A stretch of 34,266 bases of DNA, taken from the NCBI GenBank assembly GCA_026399445.1, contig JAPLRA010000121.1, forward strand, positions 1 through 34,266, read 5' to 3'. This document shows positions 1 to 7,344 of this stretch, in pieces (position 1 is the first letter of the stretch; each line of letters opens with the position of its first letter). The stretch is from Sulfuritalea sp. Lineage in GTDB: Bacteria > Pseudomonadota > Gammaproteobacteria > Burkholderiales > Rhodocyclaceae. Below the pieces are notes generated by a model. The model was not told the origin of the DNA, did no database searches, and worked only from the letters and a program-made list of their open reading frames with translations. The position numbers and the translations under genes are program-made.

Positions 1-119
1 GCCAGCATGCAGGGCACCAGCAGGGCGCGATTGAGCAGGCTCATGGCGCGGTCGAGTGCGCCGAGTAAGCCTGTCGGCGCGTTGGCACCCGTCAGGCGCG
101 GGTCGTAACCGTGACTCAT
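1..119 (-). CDS. TRAP transporter small permease (DctQ type), N-terminal fragment
   Basis: The first 39 codons of a protein starting at the ATG complementary to 117-119 are seen; the rest lies beyond the left edge. It reads MSHGYDPRL, then a short linker and the beginning of a hydrophobic helix (LLNRALLVPCMLA). That fits the first membrane segment of a TRAP small permease. The identification rests mainly on position, because it follows a DctP-type binding protein on the same strand and P-Q-M is the usual TRAP order. A large permease would be expected further left. The 173-bp gap to the binding-protein gene contains a structured repeat, which is wider than normal for P-Q spacing. Confidence 0.6.
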   Translation of the reverse strand, partial: MSHGYDPRLTGANAPTGLLGALDRAMSLLNRALLVPCML

Positions 120-203
120 GTCGAACCCAACGCCAATGGCTCCGATAAACCGCCTCGAATCATGAAATTTGTCTCCCTCTTTGCGCCATGGGCTGGCAAA
201 TAG

Positions 204-267
204 GCCCGCCCCTCCCATCCTCCCCTCACGGGGAGGCTATTGATCGGCTCGCTGCGCTCGATATCAC
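204..267 (+). repeat. Structured intergenic repeat, copy R1
   Basis: A GC-rich element between the TRAP binding-protein stop (293) and the small-permease start (119). It has a 7-bp stem (219-225 with 230-236, loop TCAC) followed by an imperfect palindrome around GGCTCGCTGCGCTCG and ends in TATCAC. The order C-rich tract, G/C hairpin, GGCT, second palindrome and TATCAC closely matches 18295-18359 and, inverted, 4041-4100. The remaining intergenic bases in 120-203 and 268-292 show nothing I recognise. Confidence 0.6.
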
Positions 268-292
268 AAGCGCCCCAGCCTGTCGTCTCGCT

Positions 293-1309
293 TTAAAGCG
301 TTTTTTCAGCCAGCTTCAGCAAACGTGCGCAGTTGGGCGACTTCTCGGCGAAGTCCTTCCACGCCGTGTCGCGCGCCAGCGCCTGCCACTTCTTGATGGC
401 CTTGTCGTCCAGGTCGTACACCTTGGCGCCGGCCTTGAGGTAAATATCCGCCACCTGCTTGTCGTCGACCTTCGCCTGTTCGGTGCCGAATTTTTCCATC
501 TCGGCGCCGACCTGCATGATGGCCTGCTGCTGATCCTTGGGCAGCTTGTCGAATACGCTCTTCGCCATCATGAGCGGCTCGGCCATGAACCAGTAGGCCT
601 TGCCGCGGCCGGTGGTGAGATGCTTCGAGACTTCCTCCAGGCGGAAGGAAATCAGACTGGTGGACGACGTCATCGCCGCGTCGGCGGCACCGGTCTGCAT
701 CGCTGCATAGATTTCGTTGGAAGGCAGCGACAGCACGGAGGCGCCGGCAGCCTTGAGGATCATGTCCATTTCCTTGCTGCCGCCACGCACCTTCATGCCC
801 TTTGCATCCTCCGGATTCACCAGCGGAGCGGAGCGGCTGGCAACGCCGCCGGCCTGCCAGATCCAGCTGACGATGACAATGCCCTTTTCCAGCAGCAGCT
901 CGGTGAGCGCCTTGCCGATCTCGGCATTCTTCCAGGTCGCGGCCTGCTCGTAGGAGGTGACCAGCCCCGGCATCAGGCCGAGGTTGAGTTCGGGCACTTC
1001 GCCGCCGGCATAGGGCATCGGATACAGGCTCATGTCCAGCGCACCCTTGCGCATGGCGCTGAACTGGGCGTTGGTCTTCATCAGCGACGATCCAGGATAG
1101 ATCTGGAACTTCAGGCCGCCCTTGGTGCGCGCTTCCACTTCCAGAGCGAACTTGCGGCACAGGCGGTCGCGGAAATCACCCGAGTCGATGGTGCCGCCGG
1201 GAAACTGGTGGGAAATCTTCAGAGGTTCGGCGCCGAGGGCGTGGCGTCCGAACAGCATCAGCGGTGCGGCGGCAAGTGCAGCTTGCAGAATCGAGCGGCG
1301 GGTGGTCAT
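293..1309 (-). CDS. TRAP transporter substrate-binding protein, DctP family (probably malonate/dicarboxylate)
   Basis: A 338-residue periplasmic binding protein of the usual DctP length. The N terminus has a twin arginine (R4-R5, TTRRSIL), a hydrophobic stretch and likely cleavage near ALGA-E (about residue 27), so export may be through Tat. The family features seen are an early ISHQFPGGT strand, YPGSSLM, and the KGMKVRGG segment (R175), where the conserved carboxylate-binding arginine normally sits. The start is supported by a GAGGAG ribosome site just upstream. It lies 15 bp downstream of malonyl-CoA decarboxylase and is probably co-transcribed with it and the GntR regulator. That context suggests malonate or a similar dicarboxylate as ligand (inference, by analogy with rhizobial MatPQM). 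Confidence 0.9.
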   Translation of the reverse strand: MTTRRSILQAALAAAPLMLFGRHALGAEPLKISHQFPGGTIDSGDFRDRLCRKFALEVEARTKGGLKFQIYPGSSLMKTNAQFSAMRKGALDMSLYPMPYAGGEVPELNLGLMPGLVTSYEQAATWKNAEIGKALTELLLEKGIVIVSWIWQAGGVASRSAPLVNPEDAKGMKVRGGSKEMDMILKAAGASVLSLPSNEIYAAMQTGAADAAMTSSTSLISFRLEEVSKHLTTGRGKAYWFMAEPLMMAKSVFDKLPKDQQQAIMQVGAEMEKFGTEQAKVDDKQVADIYLKAGAKVYDLDDKAIKKWQALARDTAWKDFAEKSPNCARLLKLAEKTL

Positions 1310-1324
1310 GGTTTCTCTCCTCGT

Positions 1325-2653
1325 TTAATTTTGTTTCTGCCGCGCCAACCGCCTGACGGCGGCCGACGTGGCGACGGTGCCCTCGCGGGCGAAGTTTTCG
1401 ACGTTCTGTTCCAGGTCTTCGGTGTCGTACAGGTAATTGACCATGACGCCAAAGGACTGCTTGAAACCCTTCGGCGAGGCGTCGCCCATGGGATTGATCC
1501 GTTCGAGACGGGCGCCGTTGCCCAGGTGAAAGCGCGCAACGGCGTCCAATGGCTGCCGGCCATCGCCGCGGCTTGATTTGGCCAGCGTCAGGTAGCGCGC
1601 CGCGAGCTGGGACAGTGATTCATTGGTCTTGCGTGCCAGCGCGCGATCCTGCGCCCATTCGCCGGTGGCAAGCTGCGCGGCATCCAGTTCGAGCCCAGCG
1701 GCGGTTAGCTCCTGCGGGTTCTTCCTGACCCAGGACGAAAATCCCGGCAGCGGCGACAGCGTAGCGAAGTGGCTCAGCTTGGGAAAGTCGCGTTGCAAAT
1801 CGTCGATCACCCGTTTCAGCAGAAAGTTGCCGAAGGACACGCCGCGCAAGCCTGCCTGCGTGTTCGAGATCGAATAGAAGATCGCCGTGTCGGCACGGCG
1901 TGCGTCGAACACCGGTGCGTGCTCGTCGAGCAGCGCCTGCACGCTGCCGGCCAGGTGGTCGGTGAGCGCCACCTCGACGAAGATCAAGGGCTCCATCGGC
2001 ATGCGCGGATGGAAAAAGGCGTACAGGCGACGGTCGGAATCGAGCCGGTTCTTGAGGTCGGTCCACGAGCGAATTTCATGCACCGCCTCGTACTGGATCA
2101 GCTTTTCCAGCAGCACCGCCGGCGAGCTCCACGTTATGCGCTGCAACTCGAGGAAGCCGACGTCGAACCATGCAGCAAGCCGCGATTCGAGTTCGCGATC
2201 GAGCGGCGCCAGCTCTGCATCTTCCTCGAGATAGCGCAGCAGGTCGGCGCGCAGATCGACGAGGAACTTGACGCCCTGCGGGATGGCGTTGAACTGGGTC
2301 AGGATGCGGATGCGCGCCGAGCGCAGGGCCGCGCGCAGCTCGGCCTCTGCATCCCATTGACGCTCGGTATCCACCGCGAGCTGATAGGCCTCATGGGCTG
2401 TCGCCACACGCTCCGGCGCCGGCCCGAATTCCAGCGAAATCAGACGCAGGAAAGCGTGACGCCCGATATCGTCGAGTTCGAGGTATGTTTGCGCCAGGGC
2501 CGCCGCGCGGGTGCGCGCGGAAACCTCGCCACCTTTCGCCTCGGCGCACTCGGCCAGTTGCCGGCGCCATTCGTCGAGCTGCTTCGGACGGACAGCCGCC
2601 GTACCGCCAGCGCCGACTATCGAACGCAGCCGCTGGACCAGTCCGTCAACCAT
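1325..2653 (-). CDS. matA: Malonyl-CoA decarboxylase
   Basis: A 442-residue protein of the malonyl-CoA decarboxylase family, which converts malonyl-CoA to acetyl-CoA and CO2. Recognisable conserved blocks are HPRMPMEPL (about 215-223), SNTQAGLRGVSFGNFLLK (263-280), the signature LSPLPGF (299-305), and a C-terminal block containing FHLGNGARLERIN and VNYLYD. The length is typical of bacterial MatA. I chose the ATG at 2653 rather than the TTG at 2656 because GGAGG lies 6 nt upstream. The start overlaps the end of the GntR regulator by 8 bp, indicating translational coupling. A malonyl-CoA synthetase (matB) would complete the pathway but is not in this window; it may lie to the left. Confidence 0.93.
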   Translation of the reverse strand: MVDGLVQRLRSIVGAGGTAAVRPKQLDEWRRQLAECAEAKGGEVSARTRAAALAQTYLELDDIGRHAFLRLISLEFGPAPERVATAHEAYQLAVDTERQWDAEAELRAALRSARIRILTQFNAIPQGVKFLVDLRADLLRYLEEDAELAPLDRELESRLAAWFDVGFLELQRITWSSPAVLLEKLIQYEAVHEIRSWTDLKNRLDSDRRLYAFFHPRMPMEPLIFVEVALTDHLAGSVQALLDEHAPVFDARRADTAIFYSISNTQAGLRGVSFGNFLLKRVIDDLQRDFPKLSHFATLSPLPGFSSWVRKNPQELTAAGLELDAAQLATGEWAQDRALARKTNESLSQLAARYLTLAKSSRGDGRQPLDAVARFHLGNGARLERINPMGDASPKGFKQSFGVMVNYLYDTEDLEQNVENFAREGTVATSAAVRRLARQKQN

Positions 2654-3269
2654 CAACGGCCTCCGGCGCCAGTGACATTCCGCGCAGCGCTTCGAGCTGC
2701 GCCAACAGGTGCCCGCGCATTATCTGCTCCGCCGCATCGGCGTTCTGCCAGTGCAGTGCCTTCATCAGCGCACGGTGTTCGGCCAGCGACGCGGCCAGCC
2801 GGCCCTCCAGACGCAGGGAATGGTGGCGCGACAGTTTCAGGAGTTTTCTCAGGTCGCCAATCACGATCTGCAGCCACCGGTTGCCAGCGCATTGCTGCAG
2901 CTGGTCGTGAAAGACGTAGTTGGTCTCGTAGTAGCGATTCACGTCGTCGGCCGCCGCGTACTTTTCCAGTTTTTCGTGCAGTGCATCGAGCGCCTTGAGC
3001 TGCATCGGGGTGCGCTTGCTTGCCACTTCGTGGGCGACGCGGCCTTCGAGCGTGGCCATGATGGGAAAGATTTCTTCCAGATCGCGCAAGGTCAGTTCGG
3101 TGACGAAGCAACCCTTGTGCGGCTGCAAATCCACCAACCCCTCGGCCGACAAGACCTTGAGCGCTTCGCGCAGCGGCGTACGGCTGATGCCGAGTTGCTC
3201 CGCGAGCACGGCCTCGTCCAGCCGCTGGCCCGGCGCCAGCTTGGGGTTATAGATCTGCTCGCGCAGCAA
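2646..3269 (-). CDS. GntR-family (FCD) transcriptional regulator, MatR-like
   Basis: A 207-residue protein with an N-terminal winged helix (about 1-65, including LAEQLGISRTPLREALKVL) and an all-helical FCD effector domain (about 75-195, with FHDQLQQCAGN and the EHRALMKAL helix). It is the first gene of a unit with malonyl-CoA decarboxylase and a TRAP binding protein, so a malonate-responsive repressor is likely (inference). The start is uncertain. TTG at 3269 gives the normal LLREQI beginning, but I see no Shine-Dalgarno. An in-frame stop further upstream leaves only non-standard codons as alternatives. The promoter's predicted transcription start is only about 15 nt away, so the mRNA may be nearly leaderless. 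Confidence 0.88.
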   Translation of the reverse strand: MLREQIYNPKLAPGQRLDEAVLAEQLGISRTPLREALKVLSAEGLVDLQPHKGCFVTELTLRDLEEIFPIMATLEGRVAHEVASKRTPMQLKALDALHEKLEKYAAADDVNRYYETNYVFHDQLQQCAGNRWLQIVIGDLRKLLKLSRHHSLRLEGRLAASLAEHRALMKALHWQNADAAEQIMRGHLLAQLEALRGMSLAPEAVDG

Positions 3270-3278
3270 ATCGATCGC

Positions 3279-3316
3279 TTGTATACAACATAGCGGAGCT
3301 TGATCGCCTTAGTCAA
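3279..3316 (-). promoter_or_regulatory. Promoter and GntR operator of the malonate-type operon
   Basis: Read on the minus strand there is a -35 TTGACT (3316-3311), an 18-bp spacer and a -10 TATGTT (3292-3287). A perfect 10-bp palindrome TTGTATACAA (3279-3288) overlaps the -10 edge and the expected transcription start. TTGTA/TACA-type half-sites are typical operators of FCD-type GntR repressors, so autorepression of the whole cluster is likely. Seen: the sequence elements. Inferred: binding by the adjacent regulator. Confidence 0.75.
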
Positions 3317-3338
3317 GCTGCACCGCAGCAAACCAAAA

Positions 3339-3989
3339 CTACGGCATCAGCTGCGAAAAGTCGTCGATCGCCGGGTAATCGCCGGTGTGCTTTTCCGGCT
3401 GCTTGGTGTCCGGCCTCTTCACCGCCACCAGATGCGCGATGCCGTATTGCCGCGCACTGTCGAGCACCGGCAGGCTGTCGTCGACCAACAGCGTGCGCGC
3501 CGGATCGAAGGGCTCGATCTCCTGCAATCGCTGCCAGAATGCCTGCTCCTCCTTCGCCGCGCCCAGCGCGTGGGAACTGATGATGGCATCGAAGCGCGGC
3601 GAAAGTCCGGTCCTGGCCATTTTCAGCGTCACGCTCTTGTGGTGTGCGTTGGTCGCCAGCACCACGCGCCGGCCGCTGGCGCGCACCGCGTCGAGGAAGG
3701 CCGGCACATGCGGATGGATGCCAATCAGATGCGCGACTTCTTCCTTGAAGCGCATGATGTCCAGTTCCAGCTCGGTTTCCCAGAAATCCACCGAGTACCA
3801 CTCCAGCGTCCCGGCCCGGCCGTGATAGCGCGCCATCAATTCCTCGCGCCCGGTTCCCGCCGGCAAGCCTTTCGCTTCGGCATAGCGCTGTGGCAGATGC
3901 GTCTGCCAGAAGTGATTGTCGAAATGCAGGTCGAGCAGGGTGCCGTCCATGTCGAGCAGGACGGTGTCGATCTGCGACCAGTCAAGCAT
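3339..3989 (-). CDS. HAD-superfamily hydrolase, YrfG-like GMP/IMP nucleotidase
   Basis: A 216-residue HAD phosphatase. Motif I is DMDGTLLD (nucleophile D13, acid/base D15), motif II is the LATNAHH strand, and motif IV is LLVDDSLPVL. The helical cap contains LDLHFDNHFWQ and RYHGRAGTLEWYSVDFWE, characteristic of the YrfG group of purine 5'-nucleotidases. The frame stays open upstream to 4241, but that part is encoded by the structured repeat and has no protein-like character, so I place the start at the ATG at 3989. It is transcribed away from the malonate regulator promoter side and appears to be a single gene. Confidence 0.85.
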   Translation of the reverse strand: MLDWSQIDTVLLDMDGTLLDLHFDNHFWQTHLPQRYAEAKGLPAGTGREELMARYHGRAGTLEWYSVDFWETELELDIMRFKEEVAHLIGIHPHVPAFLDAVRASGRRVVLATNAHHKSVTLKMARTGLSPRFDAIISSHALGAAKEEQAFWQRLQEIEPFDPARTLLVDDSLPVLDSARQYGIAHLVAVKRPDTKQPEKHTGDYPAIDDFSQLMP

Positions 3990-4040
3990 GGGAACGACCG
4001 AACGGGTTATCGTAATGAAACACTTTGTTTGGGGCTCCCT

Positions 4041-4208
4041 GTGACTTACGCGCATAGTGCGCCGATTGGTAACCCCCCGCGAGGGGGAAGGGGGGCGGGC
4101 GACTAAACGGCCTTTAGCTACGGCCGCTACGCTTAACGCCGATGATTCCGGCGTTAGCCTCCACTGAAACTTCGTTTTCGCGTGTTTCACCTTCTGCGGG
4201 TGGCGCTC
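4041..4208 (-). repeat. Structured intergenic repeat, copy R3 (two modules plus two extra hairpins)
   Basis: It fills most of the 232-bp gap between the DsrE-like stop (4222) and the nucleotidase start (3989). Read on the minus strand it begins just after the stop with module A (about 4208-4170), which shares a perfect 15-mer TGAAACACGCGAAAA (4189-4175) and flanking ACCGAG with 18241-18286. An 8-bp inverted repeat follows (4134-4141 with 4149-4156), then a 5-bp stem (4108-4112 with 4122-4126). Module B comes last (4100-4041), with a C5/G5 hairpin closed by a GCGA tetraloop and the ending GTCAC, like copies R1 and R2. It may act as a terminator or mRNA-stabilising element for the DsrE-like genes. 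Confidence 0.65.
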
Positions 4209-4221
4209 GGTACGGTGAGCG

Positions 4222-4668
4222 TTAGGGGCGAATATAGGCATAGCCTTGCTGCTGGCGGCGCATCAACTGCACCACGCCGGCGGCGACGAAGTCGACCTTC
4301 CGGTTCATGTCGTCGCGACTGAGCTTCTGCGCCTTCATGGTGTTTTCGCAGGCCACCACCTTCACTCCGGCGGCGACCGCATCCTCGATACGGTTGGCCA
4401 CGACTGCGTCCGCCTTGAGCATGCCGATGCCCGGCCCGTAGGCGACGATCTCGACCTCGGTCTTGTCCGCACCCAGATCGGTTTGCACGTTCTTCGCGTT
4501 GTTCAGGGCCAGATTCCATTTCTGCGGATCGGCATCGGATACCTGGATCACTACGCGCTCCTTTTGTGGCTTCTGCGCCGACTTGTCTTCAGCGGCAGCG
4601 GAACTCAGGGGGAGGGCGAAAGCCGCGCAAGCGATGGCGGCAGCGAACGTACGATGGATGGCAATCAT
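4222..4668 (-). CDS. Exported DsrE/DsrF-like protein, tandem copy 2
   Basis: A 148-residue protein with a signal peptide (MIAIHRTFAA followed by an alanine-rich core; likely cleavage AAA-ED near residue 26) and a DsrE-like domain. That domain has the VVIQVSDADPQKW strand, VEIVAYGPGIGML and the cysteine loop VVACENTM (C107). It is a clear tandem paralogue of the gene at 4785-5231, with the same length, the same cysteine position and the same QQQG-Y/W-x-Y-x-RP ending. The ATG at 4668 has AGGAG 9 nt upstream; longer frames lack this. DsrE-fold proteins often carry sulfur on a cysteine or bind small ligands, but the function of the exported group is not established, so the role is open. Confidence 0.85.
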   Translation of the reverse strand: MIAIHRTFAAAIACAAFALPLSSAAAEDKSAQKPQKERVVIQVSDADPQKWNLALNNAKNVQTDLGADKTEVEIVAYGPGIGMLKADAVVANRIEDAVAAGVKVVACENTMKAQKLSRDDMNRKVDFVAAGVVQLMRRQQQGYAYIRP

Positions 4669-4784
4669 GATGAGGTTCTCCTGTTCGGGTTTGTGAAAGC
4701 TGCGTCTAGTGCGCAGTCGATCAAGCATAGCAGCCCGACGGCGATCTACGCCGGCTCCTGCATTTATGCACAAATACAATCAGG

Positions 4785-5231
4785 CTATGGCCGGAGGTAG
4801 GTCCAGCCCTGCTGCTGCAGGCGCATGATCTCGACATAGCCGGCCTTGGCGTAGGCAATGCCGTCGATCATGTCGTCCTTCGTCAGGTGCTGCGCCTGCA
4901 TCGAATTGCCGCAGGCGACGAAACGCACGCCAGCCGACATCGCGTCCTGCACCTTGTTCGCTGTCAGCGCGTCGGCATTGAGCATGCCCAGCCCCGGTCC
5001 GATCGCCACCACCGTGACCTCCACCCGGCCCAACTCTTCCTGCACGTTGTTGATGTTGGCGAGCACCGTATTCCACTTGCGCGAATCGTCTTCGTTCACC
5101 TGAAACACCACACGGTTCCGGGTCGCCGCAGCCTTGTCGGCAACCACTGCCGTATCGGCTGCGCGAGCGGCGACGGGCGCCAGCAAAAACAAAGTCACCA
5201 GGCCAAGTACTGCGAAATGTTTCAGGTTCAT
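4785..5231 (-). CDS. Exported DsrE/DsrF-like protein, tandem copy 1
   Basis: A 148-residue DsrE-like protein with a clear signal peptide (MNLKHFAVLG, hydrophobic core, cleavage near ARA-AD, about residue 25). The core contains VVFQVNEDDSRKWN, VTVVAIGPGLGML and VACGNSM with C107, aligned exactly with the paralogue at 4222-4668. A strong AGGAGG precedes the ATG. It follows the exported alpha/beta hydrolase by 26 bp and precedes copy 2 by 116 bp, so all three are probably one transcript (hydrolase first). A periplasmic sulfur-carrier or redox role is possible but cannot be shown from sequence. Confidence 0.85.
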   Translation of the reverse strand: MNLKHFAVLGLVTLFLLAPVAARAADTAVVADKAAATRNRVVFQVNEDDSRKWNTVLANINNVQEELGRVEVTVVAIGPGLGMLNADALTANKVQDAMSAGVRFVACGNSMQAQHLTKDDMIDGIAYAKAGYVEIMRLQQQGWTYLRP

Positions 5232-5257
5232 GTCGGATCCTCCTGTGAAACCTGCGC

Positions 5258-6118
5258 TCAGTAATTGCCGCCGCGCATGAAGCGGACGATACCGGCGGCG
5301 ACCTCCGCCTCCTGGTCGACAAAGTCATGCGGTTCGCCGACCTCGCAGGCAGCGACGCCGGGTGCCCGCCCGGCACTGACGGGCCCGCCTGTCACGGTAG
5401 CAACTTGCTGGCGCGCCGCCTGCGTCTTCGCCGCAATATTTCCCATGCGATCCGCCGGCGAGCGCACGCAGCTGTCCGCCGCGTGTCCGACGATCAGCAG
5501 GGGCGCCTTGATGGCTTCGAGATCGACCGAGAACACCGTCTGCGCCACCCACGATTTTTTCGCCCTCGCGTCGCCCACCAGCATCGGCGACAGCAGCACC
5601 ACGCCGTCCGGAGCGGACGAACCCGTCAGGCGTGCGGCGGCGTTGGCCGCCGATATCGTGCCGCGACTGTGTCCGATGATCCATACCGGCCCCTGGATGC
5701 GCGAACGAAGCTCGGCGATGACCTTGCCCAGATCCTCCGCATGCCCTGCAGCGATGCGAAATCCGCCAAGCCCCTCTTCGCCCCGCAGATCGGACGGCAC
5801 ATCGACCAGCACGGTGGCCACACCCGCCTCGCGCAGCAGCGGACTCATGCGTATCAGCGAATTGCCATTGAGCTTCTGCGCGCAGCCCTTGTCGTCGAGA
5901 GCGATGAAGCCGCCGCCACCGATGAGCATCACCAGAGCACTTCGCGCGCCGGGCGCGGCGTCGCCACGGGCCTCCGCCAACGCGTAGCGCATAGTCGCGC
6001 CCGACTGCGTGGTGATGCTCCGGGCTTCGCCGCAACGACCGCCCGCCTTGGCCTCATTCGATTGAGCGAAGGCAGTCGAGGTGGTCGCCATCAGGAAAAG
6101 CAGGAACCAGCAACGCAT
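5258..6118 (-). CDS. Exported alpha/beta hydrolase
   Basis: A 286-residue protein with a signal peptide (MRCWFLLFLM, cleavage near AFA-QS, about residue 19). An alpha/beta-hydrolase fold follows, with the oxyanion loop GGGGF, the nucleophile elbow GHSRG (S151), a likely acid in HAADSC and a catalytic histidine in GEPHDF. Substrate unknown. Two ATG codons are adjacent; GGAG lies 7 nt from the one at 6118, which I chose, and 4 nt from 6121. It is the first gene of a likely three-gene unit with the two DsrE-like proteins. Four cysteines in the mature part suggest periplasmic disulfides (inference). Confidence 0.82.
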   Translation of the reverse strand: MRCWFLLFLMATTSTAFAQSNEAKAGGRCGEARSITTQSGATMRYALAEARGDAAPGARSALVMLIGGGGFIALDDKGCAQKLNGNSLIRMSPLLREAGVATVLVDVPSDLRGEEGLGGFRIAAGHAEDLGKVIAELRSRIQGPVWIIGHSRGTISAANAAARLTGSSAPDGVVLLSPMLVGDARAKKSWVAQTVFSVDLEAIKAPLLIVGHAADSCVRSPADRMGNIAAKTQAARQQVATVTGGPVSAGRAPGVAACEVGEPHDFVDQEAEVAAGIVRFMRGGNY

Positions 6119-6146
6119 CATCGAGCTCCGGCACAATTGACGAAAA

Positions 6147-6195
6147 ATCCTGCACGCCCCGCTTCGCGGGTGCGAACCGGATGCGGAAGCAGGAT
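6147..6195. repeat. Palindromic element in a divergent intergenic region
   Basis: An outer inverted repeat ATCCTGC (6147-6153) / GCAGGAT (6189-6195) encloses an inner hairpin CCCGC-TTC-GCGGG (6158-6170). The element lies between the divergent exported hydrolase and the FAD oxidoreductase, where their promoters must be. The 12-mer CCGCTTCGCGGG recurs at 15958-15969 inside metH, again as a nested hairpin. Confidence 0.55.
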
Positions 6196-6237
6196 ATCGT
6201 GTAAGTTGCCAACAGTCACTTTTGTCAAAGCGTCTTC

Positions 6238-7344
6238 ATGGAAAAAATTGATTGCCTCGTCATCGGCGCCGGCGTCATCGGCCTGGCCGTGGCGCGCAGG
6301 CTGGCCGCCGCGGGCCGCGACGTACTGATCGTGGAAAGCGAAAGCGCCTTCGGCACCGGCATCAGCGCGCGCAACAGCGAGGTGATCCATGCCGGCATCC
6401 ATTATCCGGCGGGCTCGCTCAAAGCCAGGCTGTGCGTCGCCGGCCGAGACATGCTGTATGCCTACTGCGCCGAGCGCGGCATAGGCCATCGCCGCTGCGG
6501 CAAGCTGATGGTGGCCACCAGCGATCAGCAACGCGCCCAGCTCGACCGCATCGCCGCCGGCGCCCGGGCCAACGGCGTGGACGATCTCCGGTTTCTGTCG
6601 CGCACCGAGGCCCGTGCGCTGGAGCCGGCGCTGGAATGTACCGCCGCACTGCTGTCGCCCTCGACCGGGATCATCGACAGCCATGCCTTGATGCTGTCGC
6701 TGCTGGGCGACGCGGAAAGAAACGGCGCCGTGCTGGCCTTGAACAGCCCGGTGCTGGACGGCGAGATCGTCGCGGACGGCATCGTCCTCAGGGTCGGTAG
6801 CGGTACCGATGAATCCATGAGGATTCACGCCGCAACCGTGGTGAATTGCGCCGGGCTCGGCGCCCAGGGCATCGCCCGCCACCTGCGCGGCCTGCCGCCG
6901 CAATCCGTGCCCCCGCTCCACTATGCCAAGGGCAACTACTATGCGCTGGCCGGCCGCGCTCCGTTCTCGCGACTGATCTACCCGGTGCCGGAAGCAGCCG
7001 GGCTAGGCGTGCACCTCACGCTCGACCTCGGCGGGCAGGCGCGCTTTGGTCCCGACGTGGAATGGATCGGCACCATCGACTACACGGTTGCCCCTGAACG
7101 TGCCGAGGCGTTCTACGGCGAAGTGCGGCGCTACTGGCCACAACTGTCCGATGGCGCGCTGGTCCCCGCCTACGCCGGCATCCGGCCCAAGCCGCATGCG
7201 CCGGGCGAGCCCGCATGCGATTTTCTGGTTTCAGGGCCGGCCGAACATGGCGTGCCCGGGCTGGTCTGCCTGTATGGCATCGAATCGCCGGGGCTGACTT
7301 CCTGCCTTGCACTGGCCGACCACGTCGTCGGCAGCGCCATCTAG
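6238..7344 (+). CDS. FAD-dependent oxidoreductase, L-2-hydroxyglutarate dehydrogenase-like
   Basis: A 368-residue DAO-family flavoprotein. The N-terminal dinucleotide site is GAGVIG (10-15), followed by LIVESESAFGTGISARNSEVIHAG. This serine/asparagine/histidine-rich loop, together with IHYPAGSLKARLC, is typical of the LhgO group that oxidises L-2-hydroxyglutarate or related 2-hydroxyacids. Later blocks are VVNCAGLGA, IYPVPEAAGLGVHLTLDLGG and the C-terminal GIESPGLTSCLALADHV, which closes the FAD site. The length is slightly short of E. coli LhgO but complete. It stands alone on the plus strand and overlaps the convergent crotonase gene by 4 bp. The exact substrate cannot be assigned. Confidence 0.85.
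   Translation: MEKIDCLVIGAGVIGLAVARRLAAAGRDVLIVESESAFGTGISARNSEVIHAGIHYPAGSLKARLCVAGRDMLYAYCAERGIGHRRCGKLMVATSDQQRAQLDRIAAGARANGVDDLRFLSRTEARALEPALECTAALLSPSTGIIDSHALMLSLLGDAERNGAVLALNSPVLDGEIVADGIVLRVGSGTDESMRIHAATVVNCAGLGAQGIARHLRGLPPQSVPPLHYAKGNYYALAGRAPFSRLIYPVPEAAGLGVHLTLDLGGQARFGPDVEWIGTIDYTVAPERAEAFYGEVRRYWPQLSDGALVPAYAGIRPKPHAPGEPACDFLVSGPAEHGVPGLVCLYGIESPGLTSCLALADHVVGSAI

Noticed and set aside
3990..4241. N-terminal extension of the YrfG-like protein
   Set aside because: It is encoded by the structured repeat, with no ribosome site and no family similarity; the protein is complete from 3989.
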